From: Pseudomonas taiwanensis DSM 21245
Lineage (GTDB): Bacteria > Pseudomonadota > Gammaproteobacteria > Pseudomonadales > Pseudomonadaceae
Reading direction: 5' to 3'
Assembly: GCF_000425785.1 (NCBI RefSeq)
Contig: NZ_AUEC01000011.1
Location: 124,001-188,000, forward strand
Length of the DNA: 64,000 nucleotides
The position numbers and the translations under genes were made by a program. This document shows positions 7,763 through 16,007 of the stretch, in pieces (within the stretch, counting starts at the first letter, position 1; every line of letters starts with the position of its first letter). A model generated the notes under the pieces. The model saw only the letters and a list, made by a program, of their open reading frames with translations, ran no database searches and was not told where the DNA came from.

Positions 7763-9010
7763 ATGCGCATAGCGATCATCGGCAGCGGTATCGCAGGTTT
7801 GACCTGCGCCTACCTGTTGTCGCGCAAACACGAAGTGACAGTGTTCGAGGCCGAGCAATGGATCGGCGGGCACACCCATACCCTGGATGTGGACTGGCAG
7901 GGCCAACGCTATGCCATCGACACCGGCTTCATCGTCTTCAACGACTGGACCTACCCCCATTTCATACGCCTGCTCGGTCAGCTCGGGGTCGCGTCGCAAC
8001 CAACGCAGATGAGCTTTTCGGTCCATGACCCGCTCACTGGCCTGGAATACAACGGTCACGACCTCGATACCCTGTTCGCCCAACGCAGAAACCTGTGGTC
8101 GCCGGGCTTCTGGGGGATGCTGCGCGACATCCTGCGCTTCAACCGGCAGGCACTGGCCGACCTGGACAACCAGCGCATCGATGCCTCCACCACCCTGGGC
8201 AGCTACCTCACGACCCATGGCTATGGGCAACGCTTCATCGAACACTACATCGTACCGATGGGGTCGGCCATCTGGTCGATGTCCCGCGCCGACATGCTCG
8301 ACTTCCCGCTGCGGTTCTTCGTGCGGTTCTGTCGCAACCATGGCCTGCTGTCGGTCAACGATCGCCCGCAATGGCGGGTCATCCAGGGCGGCTCGCGTAG
8401 CTACATCGAGCCGCTGTGCCGACCGTTCGCCGATCGTATTCGCCTTGGCACCAAGGTCCACCGGGTCAGCCGCGACGAGGGGGGGGTGAGCGTTTTCACC
8501 AGCGCCGGCACCGAACGCTTCGAAAGCGTGGTGTTTGCCTGCCACAGCGACCAGGCCCTCGGGCTGCTGGAAGCACCCAGCGCCCAAGAGCGCGCCGTGC
8601 TAGGCGCCATAGGGTACGCCGAGAACGACGTGGTGCTGCACACCGACATCCGCCTGTTGCCGCGCCGCAGGAAAGCCTGGGCCAGTTGGAACTACCGCTT
8701 GGGCGGCGCCGAGCATGCCCCGGCCGCGGTCACCTACAACATGAACATTCTTCAGGGTATCCAGGCGCCGGCGACCTTCTGCGTCAGTCTCAACCAAACC
8801 GCACTCATAGACCCGGCACACATCATCGCCCGCCTGCGTTACGCCCACCCACAATACAGCCTGGCCGCCTCCACCGCGCAGGCAAGGCAGGAACAGATAC
8901 AAGGCCATCTGCACAGTTACTTCTGCGGTGCCTATTGGGGCAATGGTTTTCATGAAGACGGCGTGGTGAGCGCGCTGCAGGTGGCGCGCCACTTTGGAGA
9001 GCAGCTGTGA
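7763..9010 (+). CDS. FAD-dependent amine-oxidase-fold oxidoreductase
   Basis: 415-residue flavoprotein with the N-terminal dinucleotide motif IIGSGIAGLTCAYLLSRKHE and the FAD-adenine strand VFEAEQWIGGHTHT, typical of the NAD(P)-binding/amine-oxidase family found next to CFA synthases and DUF1365. Relatives in Rhodobacter belong to the singlet-oxygen (RpoE-ChrR) regulon. It likely desaturates or oxidises membrane acyl chains; this is inferred from the neighbours. The stop overlaps the GTG start of the DUF1365 gene (GTGA), indicating coupling. Confidence 0.88.
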   Translation: MRIAIIGSGIAGLTCAYLLSRKHEVTVFEAEQWIGGHTHTLDVDWQGQRYAIDTGFIVFNDWTYPHFIRLLGQLGVASQPTQMSFSVHDPLTGLEYNGHDLDTLFAQRRNLWSPGFWGMLRDILRFNRQALADLDNQRIDASTTLGSYLTTHGYGQRFIEHYIVPMGSAIWSMSRADMLDFPLRFFVRFCRNHGLLSVNDRPQWRVIQGGSRSYIEPLCRPFADRIRLGTKVHRVSRDEGGVSVFTSAGTERFESVVFACHSDQALGLLEAPSAQERAVLGAIGYAENDVVLHTDIRLLPRRRKAWASWNYRLGGAEHAPAAVTYNMNILQGIQAPATFCVSLNQTALIDPAHIIARLRYAHPQYSLAASTAQARQEQIQGHLHSYFCGAYWGNGFHEDGVVSALQVARHFGEQL

Positions 9011-9816
9011 ACAGCAGCCTTTGCCTGGGCTGGCTCAGCCACCGCCGCCTGGCGCCACGCCCCCACGCGTTCCGTTACCGGGTAGGCATGTTCTTGCTGG
9101 ACCTGGACGAACAAGCCGCATGGCTGGGGCTGTCGCGCTGGATCGGACGCTGGCGCCTGGCCCCTCTGAGCTGGCGCGACACCGACTACCTGCCCGCCCT
9201 GACCCGCCAAGGTACACCGCTAGCCGAAGCTGCCCGCACATTGGTCGGTCAGGCCACCGGCCGCACACCCACTGGACACGTCCAACTGCTGACGCAATTG
9301 CGTTGCTGGGGGCTGTCGTTCAATCCGGTGAGTTTCTACTTCTGCCATGACCACGACGGGCAGCTGGCGGCGATCCTGCTGGAAGTCCGCAACACTCCCT
9401 GGCGCGAGCGCTACCACTATGTGCTGCCGGTAGAGGGCAACCTGGCGACGTCCTTCACCCTGGCCAAGGCCTTCCATGTGTCGCCGTTCATGCCGTTGAA
9501 CATGGACTACCGCCTGCACTTTCGCCTGGCGGCGACGCAAGTACGCATTCACATGCAGAACTGGCAGGACGGCCAGAAAGTCTTCGATGCCGATCTCGCC
9601 CTGCAGCTTCAGCCCCTGGATAGGCGCGCACTGCGGAGGTACATCCTGACCTTCCCCTGGATGAGCTTGCGCACCGTCTCGGCCATCTACTGGCAGGCGC
9701 TGCGCCTTCTACTCAAACGCACGCCCATCCATGACCACACCGAACGCCAGGGCGACCTGGTACTCGGCCAACCCTGCGAGGACCCCAACCATGCCCAACC
9801 CCACTCTGAGCGTTAG
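9007..9816 (+). CDS. DUF1365 family protein
   Basis: 269-residue protein of DUF1365, a family almost always encoded between an amine-oxidase-fold flavoprotein and a CFA-type methyltransferase. Visible family features are HRRLAPRPHAFRYRVGMFLL near the N-terminus, WGLSFNPVSFYFCHD in the middle and AKAFHVSPFMPLNMDYRLHF. The start is GTG at 9007, overlapping the previous stop. The biochemical role is unproven; its strict co-occurrence implies a lipid-modifying step together with its neighbours. It overlaps the next gene by 26 nt. Confidence 0.88.
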   Translation: MNSSLCLGWLSHRRLAPRPHAFRYRVGMFLLDLDEQAAWLGLSRWIGRWRLAPLSWRDTDYLPALTRQGTPLAEAARTLVGQATGRTPTGHVQLLTQLRCWGLSFNPVSFYFCHDHDGQLAAILLEVRNTPWRERYHYVLPVEGNLATSFTLAKAFHVSPFMPLNMDYRLHFRLAATQVRIHMQNWQDGQKVFDADLALQLQPLDRRALRRYILTFPWMSLRTVSAIYWQALRLLLKRTPIHDHTERQGDLVLGQPCEDPNHAQPHSER

Positions 9817-11053
9817 CAAGTCCGCAGGCCTGGCGCCCTTGCTCGGCACATTGGCACGTAACGCCCTGCTCGCCCAATTGGGCAAGTTACGCCACGGCCA
9901 CCTGCGGCTGCTCAGCCATGGGCGGCAGTGGAACTTTGGCGATGCCGCCAGCCCGTTGCAGGCCGAGGTGGAGATTCTCGATGACGCAGCCTGGGGCATG
10001 ATCGCCGGGAATGGCTCGATTGGCGCCGGCGAGGCGTATATCCATGGCTACTGGCGCAGCCCGGACCTTGCGCGGGTGACCCGCCTGTTCGTGGCCAACC
10101 TCGACGTACTGGACGCCCTGGAAGGTGGCCTGGCACGTCTTGGCCGACCAGCCCTGCGCCTGCTGCACCGGTTGAACCGCAACAGCCGGCGCGGTGCCCG
10201 GCGCAACATCCTGGCCCACTACGATCTGGGCAACGCACTGTTCGAGCAGTTGCTGGACCCGACCATGATGTATTCCGCGGCCAAGTTCGAGCATCCAGGG
10301 CAAACCCTGGAACAGGCGCAACTGAACAAGCTGGAGCGCATCTGCCAGAAGCTCGAACTCAGCCCGAACGACCACCTGCTGGAAATCGGCTGCGGTTGGG
10401 GCAGCCTGGCCATCCATGCCGCAACCCGCTACGGCTGCCGAGTCACCACCACCACGCTGTCGCAAGCGCAGTACAGCTATACCTTGCAGCGGGTCCGGGA
10501 CCTTGGCCTGGAGCAGCGCGTGACCGTACTGCAAGACGACTACCGCGACCTGGTCGGCAGCTACGACAAGCTGGTGTCCATCGAAATGATCGAGGCCGTG
10601 GGCCACCGCTACCTACCGACCTACTTCCGCCAGTGCGCCGCCCTGCTCAAGCCCGACGGGCTGATGCTGCTGCAGGCCATCACCATCCGTGACCAGCGCT
10701 ATGCCCAGGCGCGGCGCTCTGTGGACTTCATCCAACGCTACATCTTCCCCGGTGGCGCCCTGCCGTCGCTGAGCGTGATGCTCGACACCGCCAGCCGGCA
10801 GACCGCGCTCAACCTCGTGCATCTGGAAGATTTCGGTGTGGACTATGCACGCACGCTGGAGCATTGGCGCGACAACCTGCGCCAGTCACGCACCACGCTG
10901 GCCGCGCTGGGATACGACGACACGTTCCAGCGCTTGTGGGAGTTCTACCTGTGCTATTGCCAGGGCGGTTTCGAAGAGCGTGCAATCGGTGTATCACAAT
11001 TGCTGTGGGCAGCCCCCTTGGCCCGGCGTGCGCCGTTGCCAGCACAGCCATGA
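9791..11053 (+). CDS. ufaM: CFA-synthase-family SAM methyltransferase (UfaM-like)
   Basis: 420-residue cyclopropane-fatty-acid-synthase family enzyme that transfers a one-carbon unit from S-adenosylmethionine to unsaturated acyl chains in membrane phospholipids. It shows YDLGNALFEQLLDPTMMYSA, the SAM-binding LLEIGCGWGSLAIHAA, SIEMIEAVGHRYLPTYF and a C-terminal FYLCYCQGGFEERAIG. The light-induced P. putida ufaM (furan fatty acid synthesis) lies in this genomic context, so a methylated or furan fatty acid product is likelier than a plain cyclopropane; this is inference. The ATG at 9791 is chosen over 9731, whose extra residues are not family-like. ATGA overlap with DUF2878. Confidence 0.85.
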   Translation: MPNPTLSVSKSAGLAPLLGTLARNALLAQLGKLRHGHLRLLSHGRQWNFGDAASPLQAEVEILDDAAWGMIAGNGSIGAGEAYIHGYWRSPDLARVTRLFVANLDVLDALEGGLARLGRPALRLLHRLNRNSRRGARRNILAHYDLGNALFEQLLDPTMMYSAAKFEHPGQTLEQAQLNKLERICQKLELSPNDHLLEIGCGWGSLAIHAATRYGCRVTTTTLSQAQYSYTLQRVRDLGLEQRVTVLQDDYRDLVGSYDKLVSIEMIEAVGHRYLPTYFRQCAALLKPDGLMLLQAITIRDQRYAQARRSVDFIQRYIFPGGALPSLSVMLDTASRQTALNLVHLEDFGVDYARTLEHWRDNLRQSRTTLAALGYDDTFQRLWEFYLCYCQGGFEERAIGVSQLLWAAPLARRAPLPAQP

Positions 11054-11541
11054 TGCCCAGCGCCTGGCTGGTGGCCAACGCCCTATGGTTGCAGGCCGGC
11101 TGGTGGCTTTGCGTGCTCGGCGCAAAATACCCGTGGCTGTTGCTACTGGTGCCGATCGGGCTGGCCGTGCACCTGTACCTGTGCGCGGACCTTGCCGCCG
11201 AGACCAAGGCGTTGTGGCGGGTCACACTGGCCGGCTGCGTCATGGACAGTCTGCTGGGATCGTTGGGCGTTTTCGATTTCGGCACCTGGCCACTGCCCCT
11301 GTGGCTGGGGCTTTTGTGGCTGGTGCTGGCCAGCGGCTTGCGCCACAGCTTGGCCTGGGCTGGCAGCCCATTCTGGCGTGGCGCACTGCTGGGTGCTCTG
11401 GGCGGCCCGGCGGCTTACCTGGGCGGTGCCGGGCTGGCTGATGTGGCGCTACCCTTGGGGTCACTGCCCACCGCGCTGTTGCTGGCCCCGATCTGGGCGC
11501 TGGCCTTCCCCCTGCTGGTGCGCATCGCCGCGTGGCGCTGA
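11050..11541 (+). CDS. DUF2878 membrane protein
   Basis: 163-residue, strongly hydrophobic protein with four to five helices: starts MMPSAWLVANALWLQAGWWL, then LLLLVPIGLAVHLYL, MDSLLGSLGVFDFGTWPLPL and a final LLLAPIWALAFPLLVR. It fits DUF2878, an inner-membrane family found in the same light/singlet-oxygen cluster. It is the last gene of the operon; its ATG overlaps the ufaM stop. Its final 81 nt are also covered, on the other strand, by the DUF2256 gene. Confidence 0.8.
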   Translation: MMPSAWLVANALWLQAGWWLCVLGAKYPWLLLLVPIGLAVHLYLCADLAAETKALWRVTLAGCVMDSLLGSLGVFDFGTWPLPLWLGLLWLVLASGLRHSLAWAGSPFWRGALLGALGGPAAYLGGAGLADVALPLGSLPTALLLAPIWALAFPLLVRIAAWR

Positions 11542-11661
11542 CCTTCGGCAGCGCTGCGAGCAGTACCGCACCTGGTCCCAACACCGCGCCCAGCGCTTGC
11601 GCCAATCGAATGGGCGACCACACACCACGCAAACCTTGCTCGGCAATAAACCCTTCTTCAT
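11461..11661 (-). CDS. DUF2256 zinc-ribbon-like small protein
   Basis: 66 residues. The first 40 match DUF2256: LPSKVCVVCGRPFDWRKRWA then CWDQVRYCSQRCRR, with two CxxC/CxxxC pairs that probably bind zinc. The tail after residue 42 is low-complexity (Gln/Gly/Arg), is read through DNA that codes for DUF2878 on the other strand, and is therefore unlikely to be conserved. The ATG overlaps the photolyase stop (ATGA), as in many genomes where DUF2256 follows this photolyase type. Function unknown; a partner of the photolyase is a fair guess. Confidence 0.85.
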   Translation of the reverse strand: MKKGLLPSKVCVVCGRPFDWRKRWARCWDQVRYCSQRCRRSAPRGDAHQQGEGQRPDRGQQQRGGQ

Positions 11662-13184
11662 AGCGCCTCCCCGGCATCCAGCCGTGCCAACAACTCCTGG
11701 CCACGCTCCCACACCGCTTGGCGACGCGCCGGTGACATGTTGTCGAGGCTTCCATAGACCAGGCGCAGGCGCGGATTGGCAGATAGCTGGGCACGATGCC
11801 GAATCAGAAAATGCCAGTACAGCGCATTGAACGGGCAGGCATTCTCCTCCGTGACCTGCCCGACCTTGTAGCTGCAGGCCTGGCAATGGTTGGACATCCG
11901 CTGGATGTATCGACCACTCGCGCAATAGGGTTTGGAGCCCAGATAGCCGCCATCGGCGTGCATCACCATGCCCAAGGTATTGGGCAGCTCGACCCAATCG
12001 AACGCATCGATATACACCGCCAGGTACCACTGGCAAATGGCGTCTGGTGCGATGCCGGCCAACAGAGCGAAATTGCCAGTGACCATCAGCCGCTGGATAT
12101 GGTGCGCGTAGCCAAGCCGCAGGGTCTGCCCAATGGCCTGCGCCATGCAGCGCATGCGCGTATCCCCGGTCCAGTAGAACGTCGGCAGCGCGCGATCGTT
12201 GCCCAGGTGGTTCAGCCCAGCATACTCGGGCATGCGCAACCAGTAGATGCCCCGCACGTATTCGCGCCAGCCGATCAACTGACGAATGAAGCCCTCAGCG
12301 GCATTGAGCGGTACCTGGCCGCTGCGCCAGGCGTGGTCGACATCCGCGCACAACTGCCGGACATCCAGCAGCCCGACATTCAGGGCCGCACTGATGCGTG
12401 CATGGAACAGGTACGGTTCGAATTCGGCCATGGCGTCCTGGTAATCGCCGAATGCCGCCAGGCCAAAGTCGAGAAAATGCTGCCAGAGCTGCTGGGCCTG
12501 ACCATGGGTCACGGGGTAATCGAAACCGTCCATGGCACCGTAATGATCATTGAAACGCTGCCGGACCAAGTCCACCACCGTTTGGGTGATCGCATCCTGG
12601 TCGAACTGCGCCGGAATCGGCCCGCGCAGGCCTCGCGGCAAGGATTTGCGATTGTCGGCATCGAAGTTCCACGAGCCGCCTGCCGGACTGCCGTCGGGCT
12701 CCAACAGCAGGCCACAACGCTTGCGCATGCCTCGGTAGAAATGCTCCATGCGCAGTTGCGTGCGCCCTTGCGCCCAGCGCGCAAATGCCTCGCGCGAGCA
12801 CAAGAAGCGGGTATCGCGATGCCACACCAGCGGCAGCCCGGCATCGCGCAGCGCCTGTTCCAGACGCCACTCGCCGCATTCGGTCAGGTGAATTTCGCTC
12901 GCACCGAGCACCTTGCACCAGCGCCGCAGCTCGCCGGCGATGCTGCCGCTGTTGCCTTCGGCATCCAGCTCGACGTAATGCACCTGCCACCCACGCTCGC
13001 GCAGGGCCTGGGCGAAATGACGCATGGCGCTGAAGATGAACATGATCTTGTGCGGATGATGCGGCACATAGCGGGCCTCCCCCTGGACTTCGGCCATGAG
13101 GACGGCGTCCTGGGTCGGGTCCAGCGCCGCCAGGCTCGCCAGGTCGAATGACAGCTGGTCACCGAGCACCAGGCCGAGACGCAT
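11658..13184 (-). CDS. cryptochrome/photolyase-related protein (FeS-BCP/CryB type)
   Basis: 508-residue flavoprotein of the iron-sulfur bacterial cryptochrome/(6-4) photolyase class. N-terminal Rossmann domain LGLVLGDQLSFDLASL; FAD domain with GWREYVRGIYWLRMPEYAGLN... regions; C-terminal Cys set PYCASGRYIQRMSNHCQACSYK and ENACPFNALYW that supplies four Cys for a 4Fe-4S cluster. Role: light-driven DNA repair or light sensing. The ATG at 13184 has GGTGA upstream; a start at 13199 (MVTNA) is also possible. It is third in a four-gene operon headed by the chalcone-isomerase-like gene, behind a perfect PplR-type operator, so it is probably light-induced. Confidence 0.9.
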   Translation of the reverse strand: MRLGLVLGDQLSFDLASLAALDPTQDAVLMAEVQGEARYVPHHPHKIMFIFSAMRHFAQALRERGWQVHYVELDAEGNSGSIAGELRRWCKVLGASEIHLTECGEWRLEQALRDAGLPLVWHRDTRFLCSREAFARWAQGRTQLRMEHFYRGMRKRCGLLLEPDGSPAGGSWNFDADNRKSLPRGLRGPIPAQFDQDAITQTVVDLVRQRFNDHYGAMDGFDYPVTHGQAQQLWQHFLDFGLAAFGDYQDAMAEFEPYLFHARISAALNVGLLDVRQLCADVDHAWRSGQVPLNAAEGFIRQLIGWREYVRGIYWLRMPEYAGLNHLGNDRALPTFYWTGDTRMRCMAQAIGQTLRLGYAHHIQRLMVTGNFALLAGIAPDAICQWYLAVYIDAFDWVELPNTLGMVMHADGGYLGSKPYCASGRYIQRMSNHCQACSYKVGQVTEENACPFNALYWHFLIRHRAQLSANPRLRLVYGSLDNMSPARRQAVWERGQELLARLDAGEAL

Positions 13185-13226
13185 TGCGTTGGTCACCATT
13201 GGCTGGCCATGGTCAGAGGCCCTTAT

Positions 13227-13775
13227 TCAGTTGCAGGGAGCGCCTTCCGGCAGACGGCGGAAGAACAAGGTGATCTGCCCGAGTTCCACGCCCAGTTTGC
13301 TCATGCGCGAGCGATTGATCAGGGTGTCGTCGTCCATCAGGTACATCCAGTCGTCCAGGTCGACCTCCCAGTGCCGCCCGTCCACGGGCAGATCCAGCTG
13401 GTAGCGCCAGCGCAGCGCATTGCCCGCCACCTCGCCGCGGGCCTCGCCAATCACGTCCGCCGCGGTTCCGCGCCAGCGGCCAGGGCCGTCTGGCACGAGG
13501 GTCCAGACGCGCCGTTGACGCGTGCCATCGCTGTAAAGAAAACGCTCGTCGAGGATCAGCCGCTCACCGTCCCGCCGGCTGGCGATGCACACGTGAAAAC
13601 GCTTGACCACTTCCCCGGAGCGCTTCTGGAACATGCCCCAGGCCTGCACCGGCTGCGAGAAGAAACTCGCCAGGTCTAATTTCGGCTGCTCCGAGGCGTA
13701 GCGCTCGACGCCAACATTGCCACAGCTACCCAATAAAACGCAGGCCGCCAACACCAGTGCCCTGTACATGCTCAT
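13227..13775 (-). CDS. DUF3833 lipoprotein
   Basis: 182-residue predicted lipoprotein: signal MSMYRALVLAACVLLGSCGN with lipobox LGSC, cleavage before Cys18. The mature part fits DUF3833, with beta-rich FHVCIASRRDGERLILDERF and DDWMYLMDDDTLINRSRMSK repeats of a lipocalin-like barrel. DUF3833 genes commonly accompany SDR/CFA/photolyase clusters. The start codon overlaps the upstream stop (ATGA). Possibly an outer-membrane or periplasmic carrier of lipid products; unproven. Confidence 0.85.
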   Translation of the reverse strand: MSMYRALVLAACVLLGSCGNVGVERYASEQPKLDLASFFSQPVQAWGMFQKRSGEVVKRFHVCIASRRDGERLILDERFLYSDGTRQRRVWTLVPDGPGRWRGTAADVIGEARGEVAGNALRWRYQLDLPVDGRHWEVDLDDWMYLMDDDTLINRSRMSKLGVELGQITLFFRRLPEGAPCN

Positions 13776-14311
13776 GCTCCTTCGTCGTCGCTAACCTGCC
13801 CCAGCAAGCGCAGGCGCAGTCGAGGGTCTCTGGCCCGAGGGTCGAGCCATATCGCAAAGAACGCCCGCGCAAAGGCCGGGTCGGCGATTTCCCGGTGGAG
13901 CGTGCCGTCGACATAGAAGCGGCATCCCTCACCCGGCAAGTACAAACCGGTGATGCGCATTCCAGGGCGCACATCCACGAATGCCGTTTGAATCAGCTCG
14001 GCCCATGCAGCGATTTGCTCCGGCGTCACGGCCCCCGTGTTCAGTCGGCGAATCTCATCCATGCTGGCCTGGACCAGAGTTTCGCGGGAAATCGGTCGGT
14101 GGTAGAGCAGCTCCAGCGCAAAGGGCTGTCGCCAATCCTGTACAGGTCCGTTGGTCCAAAGCCTGGCGCTGTAGACACGCAACCCGAACCAGGTGAACTC
14201 ACCGCTGCCCAGTCGCTGTGCCGTGGGCAGCGCTGTCCGCCAGTCGGCTGCTGCCGCTTGCAGGCAGATCAACAGGAACCACAGGCAGGTCCAACGCGCA
14301 GCGTGCGTCAT
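13772..14311 (-). CDS. chalcone-isomerase-fold periplasmic protein
   Basis: 179 residues with a cleavable signal peptide (MTHAARWTCLWFLLICLQAA, then ADW). The remainder matches the bacterial chalcone isomerase-like family: SGEFTWFGLRVYSARLW, FALELLYHRPISRETLVQAS, VDVRPGMRITGLYLPGEGC and a final FFAIWLDPRARDPRLR. It is not expected to act on flavonoids; related folds bind fatty acids. GGAGGT lies 7 nt before the ATG at 14311, preferred to the longer start at 14332. It is the first gene of the photolyase operon; the PplR-type operator begins 25 nt upstream. Confidence 0.82.
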   Translation of the reverse strand: MTHAARWTCLWFLLICLQAAAADWRTALPTAQRLGSGEFTWFGLRVYSARLWTNGPVQDWRQPFALELLYHRPISRETLVQASMDEIRRLNTGAVTPEQIAAWAELIQTAFVDVRPGMRITGLYLPGEGCRFYVDGTLHREIADPAFARAFFAIWLDPRARDPRLRLRLLGQVSDDEGA

Positions 14312-14335
14312 GCTGACCTCCAGCTCACTCAATCC

Positions 14336-14359
14336 TGTACAAGAAGATACATTTGTACA
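14336..14359. promoter_or_regulatory. PplR/LitR-type operator of the photolyase operon
   Basis: TGTACA (14336-14341), 12 nt, TGTACA (14354-14359), an exact copy of the spacing seen at 6491 and 6542. A further single TGTACA stands at 14375-14380. They lie just upstream of the minus-strand chalcone-isomerase-like gene and 127-150 nt upstream of arsR. Confidence 0.82.
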
Positions 14360-14411
14360 ACTTTATGAAGGGGATGTACAGCTTCTGACGAAACCTGCCC
14401 TCACGTCCGAC

Positions 14412-14455
14412 TTGCAATACATCCGGAAAATCGTATATTCGGAAAATCATATACG
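14412..14455 (+). promoter_or_regulatory. arsR promoter with candidate ArsR operator
   Basis: TTGCAA (14412-14417), 16 nt, TATATT (14434-14439) is a good sigma-70 promoter. It is embedded in a dyad CGTATA (14432-14437), N12, TATACG (14450-14455), and a direct repeat CGGAAAATCRTATA at 14424-14437 and 14440-14453. This overlap of -10 and dyad is what an autorepressing ArsR needs. Confidence 0.65.
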
Positions 14456-14506
14456 CTCAGTGCACCCCTGCGGGCTGGCAGTGAAACCCAGCCACCGAGA
14501 CACGCC

Positions 14507-14863
14507 ATGACTGACCCGCTGTCACCCCTCCAGGTTTTCAAATGCCTCGCCGATGAGAATCGCATCCGGATGATGCTGCTGATCGCCCGCGAGCAAGAGC
14601 TCTGCGTCTGTGAGCTGACCTGCGCACTGGAACAAAGCCAACCCAAGGTTTCCCGCCATCTGGCGCAACTGCGCACCTGTGACCTGCTGGAGGACCGCCG
14701 GCAAGGCCAATGGGTCTATTACCGCCTGCATCCAGCGCTGCCCGCCTGGGTGCGAGAGGTACTGGCAATCACCCTCGAGGCCAATCGCGAATGGCTGAGT
14801 CGCACTGCCGATCGGCTGGACGCCATGGGGGATCGCCCACGGCGCGTCGCCACCTGCTGCTGA
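14507..14863 (+). CDS. arsR: ArsR arsenic-responsive repressor
   Basis: 118-residue ArsR/SmtB winged-HTH repressor. The HTH contains CELTCALEQSQPKVSRHLAQ and the metalloid-binding motif ELCVCEL (Cys-Val-Cys-Glu-Leu) that in E. coli-type ArsR binds As(III); the tail ends TCC, two further Cys. It represses its own operon until arsenite binds and releases it from DNA. GAPDH and arsJ follow on the same strand, so it most likely controls those. The promoter/operator described at 14412-14455 lies directly upstream. Confidence 0.92.
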   Translation: MTDPLSPLQVFKCLADENRIRMMLLIAREQELCVCELTCALEQSQPKVSRHLAQLRTCDLLEDRRQGQWVYYRLHPALPAWVREVLAITLEANREWLSRTADRLDAMGDRPRRVATCC

Positions 14864-14993
14864 TGCCATCGGATGGAAGAACCTCCTTCGCCTTCACCCT
14901 GAACAAGACCGACGTCCGCTGCATCGGTCATCGAGCGGCCATTGCCCCCCTACCCCTATGAGCGCTCTCTGAGCACAACCTGAGTACAACGAC

Positions 14994-15998
14994 ATGGCAA
15001 TCAAAGTAGGCATCAACGGATTCGGACGTATCGGCCGCCTGGCGCTGCGCGCATCCTGGGAATGGCCAGAGTTCGAATTCGTCCGGATCAACGACCCAGC
15101 CGGCGACGCCAAGACACACGCCCATCTGGTCAACTTCGACTCGGTCCACGGCCGCTGGCACCGCGAAGCCAGCGCAGACGGCGACTCGGTGGTAATCGAT
15201 GGCAAGCGCATCAAGGTCAGCGCGAACAAAACCCTTGCAGAAACCGACTGGTCCGACTGCGACCTGGTGATCGAGGCCAGCGGCAAGATGAAGTCGGTGG
15301 CCGTGCTCCAGGCCTATCTGGATCAGGGCGTCAAACGCGTGGTGGTGTGTGCGCCAGTCAAGGAAAAGGGCGCGCTTAACGTGGTGATGGGTGTCAACCA
15401 GCACGTGTTCGACCCGGCCCTGCACCGCATCGTCACCGCTGCTTCCTGCACCACCAATTGCCTGGCTCCGGTGGTCCAGGTAATTCATCAGCACCTGGGC
15501 ATCCGCCACGGTTCGATCACCACCATCCACGACCTGACCAATACCCAAAGCATCCTCGATACGCCACACAAGGACTTGCGTCGCGCCCGGGCCTCAGGCA
15601 TGAGCCTGATCCCCACCACCACCGGCTCGGCCACTGCGATCGCGGAAATCTTCCCTGAGCTGCGCGGCAAGCTCAATGGTCACGCCGTGCGTGTCCCGCT
15701 GGCCAATGCCTCGCTGACCGACTGTGTGTTCGAGGTTCAACGCGCGACCACCGCCGAAGAGGTCAATGCCCTGCTCAAAGCGGCTGCCGAAGGTGCGTTG
15801 AAGGGCATCCTGGGCTATGAAGAACGGCCATTGGTGTCCATCGACTACCGCACCGATCCACGCTCCTCGATCATCGACGCGCTGTCCACGCTGGTGGTCA
15901 ACGGTACCCAGGTGAAGATCTACGCCTGGTACGACAACGAATGGGGCTATGCCAACCGTGCAGCAGAACTGGCCCGACTCGTCGGCATGGCGGAGTAG
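14994..15998 (+). CDS. ArsJ-associated glyceraldehyde-3-phosphate dehydrogenase
   Basis: 334-residue GAPDH. NAD-binding start [20 protein letters not shown]; catalytic Cys in [19 protein letters not shown]-terminal [11 protein letters not shown]. In this arsR-gap-arsJ context the enzyme uses arsenate in place of phosphate to form 1-arseno-3-phosphoglycerate, which ArsJ exports; the compound then decays outside the cell to arsenate. It is therefore a resistance enzyme rather than the main glycolytic GAPDH. A 130-nt gap separates it from arsR, and arsJ starts 9 nt after its stop. Confidence 0.93.
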   Translation: MAIKVGINGFGRIGRLALRASWEWPEFEFVRINDPAGDAKTHAHLVNFDSVHGRWHREASADGDSVVIDGKRIKVSANKTLAETDWSDCDLVIEASGKMKSVAVLQAYLDQGVKRVVVCAPVKEKGALNVVMGVNQHVFDPALHRIVTAASCTTNCLAPVVQVIHQHLGIRHGSITTIHDLTNTQSILDTPHKDLRRARASGMSLIPTTTGSATAIAEIFPELRGKLNGHAVRVPLANASLTDCVFEVQRATTAEEVNALLKAAAEGALKGILGYEERPLVSIDYRTDPRSSIIDALSTLVVNGTQVKIYAWYDNEWGYANRAAELARLVGMAE

Positions 15999-16007
15999 AC
16001 AACGATC

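Noticed and set aside
10864..11049. Upstream extension of the DUF2878 gene to 10864
   Set aside because: It would run inside ufaM in another frame for 186 nt; the ATG at 11050 overlaps the ufaM stop as in the other junctions of the operon.
13764..13769. Isolated TGTACA inside the DUF3833 coding start
   Set aside because: A single hexamer within a gene, without a partner at N12; several others (5741, 14145, 20366, 21558, 27222, 51561) occur in coding DNA by chance.
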